NCBI GenBank assembly: GCA_016199665.1
Contig: JACQGG010000191.1
Span: 1-5,695 of the forward strand
Origin: Acidobacteriota bacterium
GTDB lineage: Bacteria; Acidobacteriota; UBA6911; JACQSX01
DNA length: 5,695 nucleotides
Direction of reading: 5' to 3'
The notes beneath the pieces were generated by a model. That model saw nothing but the letters and a program-made list of their open reading frames with translations. It ran no database searches and had not been told where the DNA came from. Of this stretch, positions 1 to 5,695 are shown in pieces. The position numbers were made by a program, and so were the translations under genes. Position 1 is the first letter of the stretch, and each line of letters starts with the position of its first letter.

Positions 1-178
1 CAATGCCGGAACTGTCCACATAGCTCACATCCCCGAGATTGAGCAGAATGTTTTTGTGACCTGACTGGGCCAGTTCCCGAATTCTATTTCGCAACTCCAC
101 ACAGGCTTCCCCCATGGTTATTCTGCCGCTGAGATCCAGGATGGTCACACTGTCTACCGTTCTGCTAACGACGTTCAT
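1..178 (-). CDS. STAS-domain anti-anti-sigma factor (SpoIIAA/RsbV-like), 3' end cut by window
   Basis: Reading leftward from ATG at 178-176, 59 codons stay open to the window edge, so the C-terminal part is missing (the family is usually about 100-120 residues). The visible protein starts MNVVSRTVDSVTILDLSGRI, the usual beta-strand opening of a STAS domain. It continues through an amphipathic helix (about residues 24-40) and the strand KNILLNLGDVSYV (42-54) to DSSGI at 55-59. In SpoIIAA-type proteins the first serine of D-S-S-G is phosphorylated by the partner kinase; here that is Ser56. A strong Shine-Dalgarno sequence, AAGGGAGAG, lies just upstream and confirms the start. The gene lies 12 bases after the GHKL kinase gene on the same strand, so the two are almost surely cotranscribed. 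The expected role, from family knowledge, is to bind the kinase when unphosphorylated and so free the kinase's target. The target itself cannot be told from this window. Confidence 0.9.
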   Translation of the reverse strand, partial: MNVVSRTVDSVTILDLSGRITMGEACVELRNRIRELAQSGHKNILLNLGDVSYVDSSGI

Positions 179-183
179 TTTCG

Positions 184-192
184 CTCTCCCTT
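184..192 (-). promoter_or_regulatory. Ribosome binding site of the STAS gene, overlapping the upstream stop codon
   Basis: On the minus strand the sequence reads TAAGGGAGAGCGAAAATG. The TAA is the stop of the kinase gene (193-191), AAGGGAGAG is a near-ideal Shine-Dalgarno sequence, and ATG (178-176) starts the STAS gene. The GGGAG core lies 7 bases before the ATG. Its overlap with the kinase stop codon suggests translational coupling, which would help keep the two partners at a fixed ratio. Confidence 0.75.
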
Positions 193-616
193 ACAGTCGT
201 GTTCTTTTGGTCATCCGAAGCCGGGTGCCGCCTGCCGGACTGCACAGAAAATCGACTTGATCCATGAAGGATTTCACGAAGAAGATGCCGCGTCCCGACG
301 ACTTCAGCAAATTCTCCGTCTCCCGAGGGTCGGGGACACAGGCCGGATCAAACCCGTCACCCGCATCGTCCACGCTGATGACAAGACGGTCAGCATGGAT
401 TTCAAACTCGACATCAACATTCTTGTTCCCATCCAGCCTGTTGCCGTGGCAGATGGCGTTGGCGACACATTCCCGCGTGGACATTCCAACCCAGAAGATG
501 GAATCCTCGTCAAACTTCATCAGTCGGGCAATGTTCTCTGCCAGAGCTTGCAGCAAGTCGACATAGTTGAGCTGGCTGCGCACGGTGACTCTAACCATTC
601 CCGCATATGAACCCAT
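191..616 (-). CDS. GHKL-fold serine-protein kinase / anti-sigma factor (RsbW/SpoIIAB-like)
   Basis: This 141-residue protein is a single HATPase_c_2 domain, the usual size for RsbW/SpoIIAB-type anti-sigma factors. Three ATP-binding boxes are visible. The N box is STRECVANAICHGN (residues 46-59), where Glu49 matches the catalytic base and Asn53 the magnesium ligand. The G1 box is DDAGDGFDP (83-91). The G2 box is SSGRGIFFVKSF (107-118). From family knowledge it phosphorylates a serine in a STAS-domain partner and sequesters a sigma factor or other target when that partner is phosphorylated; the STAS partner is the next gene downstream. The start ATG at 616 lacks a clear Shine-Dalgarno sequence. 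An in-frame ATG at residue 7 (598-596) follows GCGGGA too closely to be clearly better, so the true N-terminus may be six residues shorter. It is preceded by two leftward promoter candidates. No transmembrane segment or sensor domain is present, so signal input must come from elsewhere. Confidence 0.92.
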   Translation of the reverse strand: MGSYAGMVRVTVRSQLNYVDLLQALAENIARLMKFDEDSIFWVGMSTRECVANAICHGNRLDGNKNVDVEFEIHADRLVISVDDAGDGFDPACVPDPRETENLLKSSGRGIFFVKSFMDQVDFLCSPAGGTRLRMTKRTRL

Positions 617-627
617 AAAAAGCCCGG

Positions 628-655
628 AATATCAAGCTAAATAAGGAGTTGTCAA
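628..655 (-). promoter_or_regulatory. Second, overlapping leftward promoter candidate P2
   Basis: A second perfect TTGACA (655-650) overlaps the -10 box of P1 by two bases. It is followed, after 16 bases, by GATATT (633-628, four of six consensus bases). The start point would fall only a few bases before ATG 616, giving an almost leaderless transcript. This is weaker than P1. It could be a genuine tandem promoter, or the repeated TTGACA could be part of an operator. Confidence 0.3.
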
Positions 656-683
656 TATATCGGGGACCGGCTGAATGTGTCAA
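654..683 (-). promoter_or_regulatory. Predicted sigma70-type promoter P1 for the kinase-STAS operon
   Basis: On the minus strand there is a perfect -35 box TTGACA (683-678), an 18-base spacer and a -10 box TATATT (659-654, five of six consensus bases). Transcription would start near position 647, giving a leader of about 30 bases before ATG at 616. The surrounding AT-rich stretch stands out in a GC-rich window. The call rests on motif match only. Confidence 0.6.
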
Positions 684-713
684 TTGGGAGGAGACGGCAG
701 GTGATGTGCCCGA

Positions 714-749
714 CGTTCAACGTTCAACATTCCGGGTTGGAGGTTCAAG
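714..749. repeat. Short GTTCAA heptamer cluster
   Basis: Two perfect tandem copies of CGTTCAA (714-720 and 721-727) are followed, after a 16-base gap, by a third related copy GTTCAAG (about 743-749). This looks like a degenerate heptamer-type intergenic repeat. The array is too short here to assign to a named family, and a role in regulating the downstream gene cannot be excluded. Confidence 0.45.
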
Positions 750-772
750 GTGCGAGTCTGAAGATTGCGTGT

Positions 773-778
773 GAAGGA
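773..778 (+). promoter_or_regulatory. Ribosome binding site supporting the TTG start of the M20 gene
   Basis: GAAGGA lies five bases before TTG at 784-786, a normal spacing. The next in-frame ATG (817-819) has only AGGG four bases upstream, which is less convincing. This site is the main reason to prefer the rare TTG start. Confidence 0.5.
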
Positions 779-783
779 ATATC

Positions 784-2217
784 TTGAATCCCCGGATTTG
801 TTTTCAACAGGGCGGCATGACAGTTCATAATGCTCCCGTGAAGACAGCGGGCAGCCGGACGGGCAGTCGGGGGGGGAGCTTTCGGCTCAAGGCTTGCCGT
901 ACTTTCGTCTTCCCCGCCGCGTGTTCCGGGGCACGGTCTTCTCTTCTGAAAGTCATCACACCGATCGTCGTTGCGGCCGGATTTTTCTCAGGCCTTTCGG
1001 CCGCACAGGACCCGGACATGAGGGTTCAGCATGTCCTCGAGAGCCCGAAATTCAAAGCCGCTCAGGCCTACATCGAGCGCGATCACGACCGTATGGTCGG
1101 TGACATTATCCGGTTGACCGAGATCCAGGCCCCGTCCTTCAAGGAAGAGAGGCGTGCCCGTGCTTACCTGGAAATGCTCCGCCAGCATGGCCTCGCCAGC
1201 GTCGAAATCGACGCCGAAGGAAATGTCATGGGCATTCGGAAGGGGTCGCGCGGCGATCCCATGCTCACGGTTGCGGCCCACCTCGACACGGTGTTCCCGG
1301 AGGCGGCTGAAATCAAAGTGAAGCGCGAGGGCACCCGGCTGATGGCCCCGGGAGTGGGAGACAACGCACGAGGCCTGGCGGTGCTGCTGGCGCTGATTCG
1401 GGCCCTGGATGAGGCCCGCATTCAAACAACCCGCGATATCCTGTTCGTCGGCAATGTCGGAGAAGAAGGGCGGGGAGATTTGCGCGGCGTCCGGTACCTG
1501 TTCCAGCAAGGCCCTTACCGGCAAAAGATCGGGATGTTTGTCTCGATTGACGGGACTGGAAACGAGGGGATTACCAACGGCGCCCTCGGCAGCAAGCGCT
1601 TTCGCATTGCGTTTAAAGGGCCGGGGGGTCACAGCTACGGGGCGTTCGGCCTTGTCAATCCCGCTTTTGCGCTGGGTAACGCCATGGCAAAATTCGCGAA
1701 AATGCGAACACCGAAGACGCCCAAGACAACATTCAACGTGGGCATCGTCGGCGGTGGCACTTCGGTCAACTCCATTCCTTCTGAATCCTGGATGGAGATC
1801 GATCTGCGCTCGGAATCCCCGCGCCAGCTCAACCAGCTTGTGGAGAAGAGCCTGGCGATAATGCGCCAGGCAGCGGAGGAGGAGAACAGGGTGAGATCGA
1901 CGCTGGAGGGAAAAATCGAACTCGACATCCAGCTCATAGGCGACCGCCCCTCGGGCGAGACCCCGGCCGGCGCTCCCATGGTGCGACTGGCCGGCGCGTC
2001 ACTGAAAGCCCACGGGATCCAGCCGGTCTATCGCATCGGCAGCACCGACGCCAATATTCCCATCGGCATGGGGATTCCAGCGATCACGATTGGATCCGGG
2101 GGAAAGGGAGGCCGGGGCCATTCCCCGGATGAGTGGATTGATGTGGAAAAGGCCACGAGTGTCAAAGGCATCCAGGTCGTCCTCACTATCCTGCTCTCTC
2201 TGGCCGGCCTGGAGTAA
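784..2217 (+). CDS. Exported M20-family zinc metallohydrolase (PepT-like M20/M25/M40 peptidase)
   Basis: This is a 477-residue protein from TTG 784. The two-metal site of M20 enzymes is complete. His166 and Asp168 lie in AAHLDTVFPE, and bridging Asp193 in GVGDNARG. Catalytic Glu227 and metal ligand Glu228 are in GEEGRG, Asp256 in SIDGTG, and His446 in GRGHSPDEW. Asp at the fifth site is as in peptidase T-like members. The lid/dimerisation domain spans about 270-375 and includes GPGGHS (279-284), whose His283 is the conserved residue contributed to the partner's active site. A hydrophobic segment at 55-71 ending in LSAAQ looks like a signal peptide core with cleavage near 74/75, so the enzyme should act in the periplasm or outside. 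The part before it is unusually long (about 54 residues from TTG, 43 from ATG 817). Family members cleave small peptides or N-acyl amino acids; the actual substrate cannot be read from the sequence. A tamB-like gene follows 59 bases downstream. Confidence 0.93.
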   Translation: MNPRICFQQGGMTVHNAPVKTAGSRTGSRGGSFRLKACRTFVFPAACSGARSSLLKVITPIVVAAGFFSGLSAAQDPDMRVQHVLESPKFKAAQAYIERDHDRMVGDIIRLTEIQAPSFKEERRARAYLEMLRQHGLASVEIDAEGNVMGIRKGSRGDPMLTVAAHLDTVFPEAAEIKVKREGTRLMAPGVGDNARGLAVLLALIRALDEARIQTTRDILFVGNVGEEGRGDLRGVRYLFQQGPYRQKIGMFVSIDGTGNEGITNGALGSKRFRIAFKGPGGHSYGAFGLVNPAFALGNAMAKFAKMRTPKTPKTTFNVGIVGGGTSVNSIPSESWMEIDLRSESPRQLNQLVEKSLAIMRQAAEEENRVRSTLEGKIELDIQLIGDRPSGETPAGAPMVRLAGASLKAHGIQPVYRIGSTDANIPIGMGIPAITIGSGGKGGRGHSPDEWIDVEKATSVKGIQVVLTILLSLAGLE

Positions 2218-2227
2218 GAAACCGACA

Positions 2228-2236
2228 TGCTACAAT
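2228..2236 (+). promoter_or_regulatory. Extended -10 promoter candidate for the tamB-like gene
   Basis: TGCTACAAT in the short gap after the M20 stop is a TGn extended -10 element with TACAAT (five of six consensus bases). No recognisable -35 box lies 16-18 bases upstream, as extended -10 promoters can tolerate. Transcription would begin near 2243, giving a leader of about 34 bases before ATG 2277. It suggests that the tamB-like gene can be expressed apart from the M20 gene. Confidence 0.4.
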
Positions 2237-2276
2237 AGCAGGCAGGGCCCGATTATTTTGAGCGATTGGTGTGGGC

Positions 2277-5200
2277 ATGCTCCGATGGTCAGGAAAGTGG
2301 AAGGTGGCTCTGGCGGCGGGCGCCATCATCGCCGCGGCGGCGGTTTTTCTGGCTTTCTACCTTTGGCAACTGGCGCCGCTCGATCGTTACCTCCAAGCGC
2401 AGATAATCCAGTATCTCCAGTCAAATTATCCGGTCAAAGTTCAAATCGCGTCCACACATCTTGATCTGAAGGGTCGCCGCCTCTTTCTGCGCGGTCTGCA
2501 GATCCAGGGCGAACTCTTCCCTGCCCCGTCTCCTCCGGTCAGCGTCGAGGAGATTGAGATTCAATTCGTTTACCGGGTCTGGAATCGCCTGTTTTACGTG
2601 CGGGATGTCTTCATCCGGCGGCCCAGTTTGCAAGTGCGTGAAGATCCCAACCATCTTTTCAACATTACCAACCTCTTCAAACCCCGAGCTGGCGAGGGGA
2701 GCGCGGCCCGGATCTCGCTGGCGAGTTCGGGGAATTTTGCCATCGAAGGCGGCACGTTGCGCTTCGGCGGCCAGAGCTTCCCTCTGGAGACGCAGGCGCG
2801 CAACATCCGCGCCCGCCTGCAGCATCGCCCGGCTGATCCCGACTACCATTTCGAGTTCGACGCGGACCAGCTTGCGCTCGGCAACGACCGGCAGACACTG
2901 AAGGACGCCCGGATTGAGGCAGATTTTGGTCTGGAAAATGAGACGATCATTTTCCGCAGGTTCCTCGCCCGCTCTGACCTTGGCAGATTTGATTCCGGCC
3001 AGGGGCGGGTCAACTATCACACCTTGCAATACGAGTTTCGCGGCAGTGGACAGATCAGTTTAGCCCGGGCCGCCCGGGCCGGATTTCGAGCCTTCAACCA
3101 GCCGGGAACACTGAGACTGGACGGGAACGTCATGGGACGGGGCCGCGACTTTGACTTCTCCGGCACGATGGCCGCCGATCAATTGCAGTTTCGGCAGTAC
3201 TTCCTCACAGAGGTGGTTGCATCCGGACATGCCAACCTGTCCCAAGTCGAAATGGACGAAGTGCAGGGCCGGTTCCTGGGAGGCCGTTTCGCGGCCAGAT
3301 TGAGCCTGGGCATGAAGACCGGACTTGAGTCCGAAGCAGCCGGCGAAATTCACAGCGTCCGAATTGAATCCGGCCTGGCGGCTCTTGGCATTCCCTTCCC
3401 CAACACCGCCGGCGAGACCCGCCTGAAGTTTCAGCTTCGCTGGCCGGCGCTGGATGTCGAGGAGGTCACCGGTACTATTTCTGCCGACTACTCAGGGCGA
3501 CTGACGGCAGCAGCTCCGAACGGCTCCGGCGGCGCCCCGGCGGAATCTATTCCCTATCAGGGATCAGCCGCCATCAGTCAAGCCGGAGGGCGCCTGCGAA
3601 TAGATGCGGCCGCCGCCGTAACTCCCCACAGCCGGCTGCAGGCGAGCGGCAGCGTGACTCTGGACGGCGACTACGACTTGAAATTACAACTGCGAACTGA
3701 CAGCGGGAACGAATGGCTCCTGGGCGCCGGCCTGCTGGACGCGGCCGCGGGGCGTCATCTTCAGCAGAGGGAGGTCAAAGCCGACGCCGGCGCCGAGTTC
3801 GACGGCAGTCTCTCGGGCAAGAAGCGCAGCTTCCGCCTTGCCGGCCGGCTCACCGCGCAGGAGATGCGTGTAAATCAGATTCAACTGGCCGGCGTCCGCA
3901 GCCGCGTGGAGTGGACCCCGCGTTTCCTGGAGCTGGACGATGCCTCCATGCAGTTTGGAGGCAGCGCCATGACAGGCTCTTTCCGTTACCCGCTCGCGCA
4001 GCAAGAACCGCTTGAGGCGGACCTTGTGGTTCGAAACGCGCAGATCGCCGAGCTGTTGTCCGTGCTTAACCGTAAGGATCCGGTCCGTGGAATACTCAAC
4101 GCACGGATTCGGGCCAGGGGTCGAGACCTCCAATCGGTGGAAGGAGCGTCGGAACTGACGCTGGACAAGCCGGTGATCTATGGAGAGTCATTCGATCGAA
4201 TCACTGCTTCGGTGGCGCTGCGCGGCCGCCAGTTCGCAGTTGAGAACCTGAGGATCTCAAAGGGACCGGGATCAATTTCCGGCTCCGCCTCCGGCGGCTT
4301 CGGCTCGAGGACATTGGAGTTGAATCTCACGGGCCGGGGCATTTCGCTCGCCTCGGTGCAGGCCGCGAACTTCAGCCAATACGGCGCCGCCGGGGCGCTG
4401 AGTTTCACGCTGAAAGGCTCGGGAAGCTTGGAAAATCTGGGGCACACGCTGCATGCCGAGATTTCCAGTCTGGTGGTTCGGGGGGAACGACTCGAGCCGC
4501 TGGTTGTGGATGCCAGCGCGAAAGGACAGCGCGTGGACTTTACGGCCAGGACAACTGTCCAGACCCAGATCCTGGAGGCGCGCGGAAACGTCCTGATCCG
4601 TGGGGACTACCCGTTTCAAGCCGCGCTGGATCTTCGCAACGCGCCGCTGCGCCCTTACCTGGCGCTGTTCCGCCAGGATCCGCCGGTCAGCCTGAGAGGC
4701 CTTGCGACTGGACGTTTGGAGGCGCACGGGACGCTGGGGCGTTTCCGGGATGTGGCCGTGGAAGCGAAATTGTCAACCCTGCAGTTGGCCGTAGATCAAT
4801 ACCAGTTGCGAAACCATGGGGAGGTTCAGCTCCGCTATGCGGGCGGGAAAGTGGAGATCCGGCCTCTTAGGATGATCGGCCCGGAGACATCGTTGAACTT
4901 TGCCGGCACGGTATCCACCGGAGGAACACAATCGATCGATCTTACCGTGGCCGGCAGCGCCAATCTTCTCGTTTTGGCCTGGTGGGTCCCCGATCTCAAC
5001 GCCGGAGGCAAAGTCGACCTGAACGTCTACATGGAGGGCGCGATTCGGCAGCCGAAGATCCTGGGAACTGTTGCCTTCGAAAAAGTTTATGCCGCCCGAC
5101 CGGAATGGCCGACCCCTTTATTCGATGTTACGGGCGAGATGCGCTTTACCGCCAACCAGGTCTCTCTGCAGTCGGTCACCGCCAAAACCCGCTACGGCCA

Positions 5201-5695
5201 AGTGCAAGCTGAAGGAGGGATGTTTCTGGAGGGGTGGACCCCCACCCGCGGTCGAATCAACATCACAGGCAATGACCTGCATGTCGAATATCCGGAGAAC
5301 ACCAAGTGCGTGGTGGACGCGGATGTCGACTTTTTACGGACTCCAACCAACCAGCTTCTCTCCGGCGTGCTGTATATCCGCGACGCCGAGTACGCCCGAA
5401 ATATCTCCCTGGCTGACCTCATTGCCCAGGTTACGACGTACCGAGCTCTTCCGCCGGCTCGCGCCTTCGGCCGCCGGCCGATCAATCTGGACCTGGAAGT
5501 GGAAGGGTACAAGACCCTCCGGATCCAGAACAATCTTGCCGACGTCATCGGCAGCGGCGTGTTCAGCGTGCGGGGCACGGCGGATCGTCCCATGATTCTC
5601 GGGCGGCTGAACGTGGATGAGGGGAGGCTGATCTTCCAGGACAGCAAGTATGAAATCACCCGCGGGGGGATTAACTTCAACAATCCCCGCGAACC
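2277..5695 (+). CDS. TamB/DUF490 (AsmA-like superfamily) translocation and assembly module protein, 3' end cut by window
   Basis: One frame is open from ATG 2277 to the window edge: 1139 codons with no stop, consistent with a TamB-type protein of roughly 1200-1500 residues. Residues 10-30 form one membrane anchor after a basic start (MLRWSGKWK), leaving the rest in the periplasm. Residues about 35-125 are AsmA-like: HLDLKGRRLFLRGL, VEEIEIQF (from about 90) and IRRPSLQV around Pro116, then DPNHLFNI. The middle is a long run of alternating hydrophobic/polar beta-strands with repeated L-x-G and G-x-L patterns, as expected for a hydrophobic-groove beta-taco. The end shows the TamB C-terminal domain: INLDLEVEG (about 1069-1077), then GVFSVRGTADRPMILG, and the signature from Leu1108 (LGRLNVDEGRLIFQDSKYEI, then GGINFNNP). 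The last residue seen is Glu1139. In-frame GTG 2271 is an alternative start, with GAG eight bases upstream. TamB family proteins bridge inner and outer membranes and are implicated in outer-membrane protein assembly and phospholipid transport. A BamA/TamA-type partner might follow outside the window. Confidence 0.93.
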   Translation, partial: MLRWSGKWKVALAAGAIIAAAAVFLAFYLWQLAPLDRYLQAQIIQYLQSNYPVKVQIASTHLDLKGRRLFLRGLQIQGELFPAPSPPVSVEEIEIQFVYRVWNRLFYVRDVFIRRPSLQVREDPNHLFNITNLFKPRAGEGSAARISLASSGNFAIEGGTLRFGGQSFPLETQARNIRARLQHRPADPDYHFEFDADQLALGNDRQTLKDARIEADFGLENETIIFRRFLARSDLGRFDSGQGRVNYHTLQYEFRGSGQISLARAARAGFRAFNQPGTLRLDGNVMGRGRDFDFSGTMAADQLQFRQYFLTEVVASGHANLSQVEMDEVQGRFLGGRFAARLSLGMKTGLESEAAGEIHSVRIESGLAALGIPFPNTAGETRLKFQLRWPALDVEEVTGTISADYSGRLTAAAPNGSGGAPAESIPYQGSAAISQAGGRLRIDAAAAVTPHSRLQASGSVTLDGDYDLKLQLRTDSGNEWLLGAGLLDAAAGRHLQQREVKADAGAEFDGSLSGKKRSFRLAGRLTAQEMRVNQIQLAGVRSRVEWTPRFLELDDASMQFGGSAMTGSFRYPLAQQEPLEADLVVRNAQIAELLSVLNRKDPVRGILNARIRARGRDLQSVEGASELTLDKPVIYGESFDRITASVALRGRQFAVENLRISKGPGSISGSASGGFGSRTLELNLTGRGISLASVQAANFSQYGAAGALSFTLKGSGSLENLGHTLHAEISSLVVRGERLEPLVVDASAKGQRVDFTARTTVQTQILEARGNVLIRGDYPFQAALDLRNAPLRPYLALFRQDPPVSLRGLATGRLEAHGTLGRFRDVAVEAKLSTLQLAVDQYQLRNHGEVQLRYAGGKVEIRPLRMIGPETSLNFAGTVSTGGTQSIDLTVAGSANLLVLAWWVPDLNAGGKVDLNVYMEGAIRQPKILGTVAFEKVYAARPEWPTPLFDVTGEMRFTANQVSLQSVTAKTRYGQVQAEGGMFLEGWTPTRGRINITGNDLHVEYPENTKCVVDADVDFLRTPTNQLLSGVLYIRDAEYARNISLADLIAQVTTYRALPPARAFGRRPINLDLEVEGYKTLRIQNNLADVIGSGVFSVRGTADRPMILGRLNVDEGRLIFQDSKYEITRGGINFNNPRE

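Larger units (their letters stand above)
617..783. other. Divergent intergenic region between the anti-sigma operon and the M20 gene
   Basis: This 167-base spacer separates leftward and rightward genes. Its left part (617-660) is AT-rich and carries the leftward promoter candidates. Its right part (about 713-750) carries GTTCAA repeats, and the end holds the ribosome binding site of the M20 gene. I found no convincing rightward -35/-10 pair. The best weak pair, TTGGAG (737-742) with AAGATT (761-766), matches consensus poorly. No RNA gene or small coding region is supported here. Confidence 0.7.

Noticed and set aside
257..610. Rightward open frames of 117 and 100 codons opposite the anti-sigma gene
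   Set aside because: They lie antisense to a gene with complete GHKL ATP-binding boxes and show no recognisable domain or ribosome binding site.
988..1632. Leftward 214-codon open frame inside the M20 gene
   Set aside because: It is antisense to a region with intact M20 metal-binding motifs. Long antisense frames are expected in GC-rich coding DNA, and its translation shows no family features.
2202..2260. Possible rho-independent terminator after the M20 gene
   Set aside because: GGCCGGCC and GGGCCC are short palindromes, and GCCTG/CAGGC could pair only across a long loop. None is followed by a proper T run.
2090..2464. Rightward 124-codon frame bridging the M20 end and the tamB start
   Set aside because: It overlaps both real genes out of frame, has a low-complexity GC-driven composition and shows no domain.
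2421..3029. Leftward 202-codon open frame and several others antisense to the 3' part of the window (3060-3353, 3684-4133, 4272-4727, 5192-5683)
   Set aside because: All lie within the single uninterrupted TamB-like frame, which shows coherent beta-strand patterns and the TamB C-terminal signature; they are shadow frames.
5071..5595. Rightward 174-codon open frame within the TamB-like gene
   Set aside because: It is out of frame with the TamB C-terminal domain, which is clearly encoded in the other frame across the same bases.

Overview
The window is GC-rich, densely coding chromosomal DNA from a bacterium with an outer membrane: it carries a long TamB-type protein. A Spo0F/RsbW-style partner-switch pair, a secreted M20 hydrolase, a TamB protein outside the usual proteobacterial tamA-tamB setting and GTTCAA-type spacer repeats together would suit an Acidobacteriota-like genome. 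That placement is inferred from gene style only, not from a marker gene.

Layout. Positions 1-616 hold two leftward genes. The first transcribed is a 141-residue GHKL-fold serine kinase/anti-sigma factor (616 to 191). Twelve bases later comes a STAS-domain anti-anti-sigma factor (178 to 1, cut by the window edge). Positions 617-783 are the divergent intergenic region. It holds two overlapping leftward promoter candidates with perfect TTGACA -35 boxes and a small cluster of GTTCAA heptamers. Positions 784-2217 encode a rightward exported M20-family metallohydrolase of 477 codons from a TTG start. After 59 bases, which contain an extended -10 motif, a single uninterrupted reading frame runs from 2277 to the end of the window. 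It gives at least 1139 residues of a TamB/DUF490 protein, with an N-terminal membrane anchor, an AsmA-like start and the start of the conserved TamB C-terminal domain. Its stop codon lies beyond the window.

How the genes work together. The leftward pair should form a classical partner switch: the kinase phosphorylates the STAS protein on a serine and otherwise holds a sigma factor or another target. The STAS protein, when dephosphorylated, releases that target. Neither the target nor the activating phosphatase is in view. The rightward genes both act in the envelope: a secreted peptidase-like enzyme and a protein expected to span the periplasm for outer-membrane protein assembly or phospholipid transport. 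They share direction, but the extended -10 motif between them suggests that the tamB-like gene may have its own promoter. I found no mobile element, CRISPR array, tRNA or rRNA, and nothing that amounts to a clearly new system.
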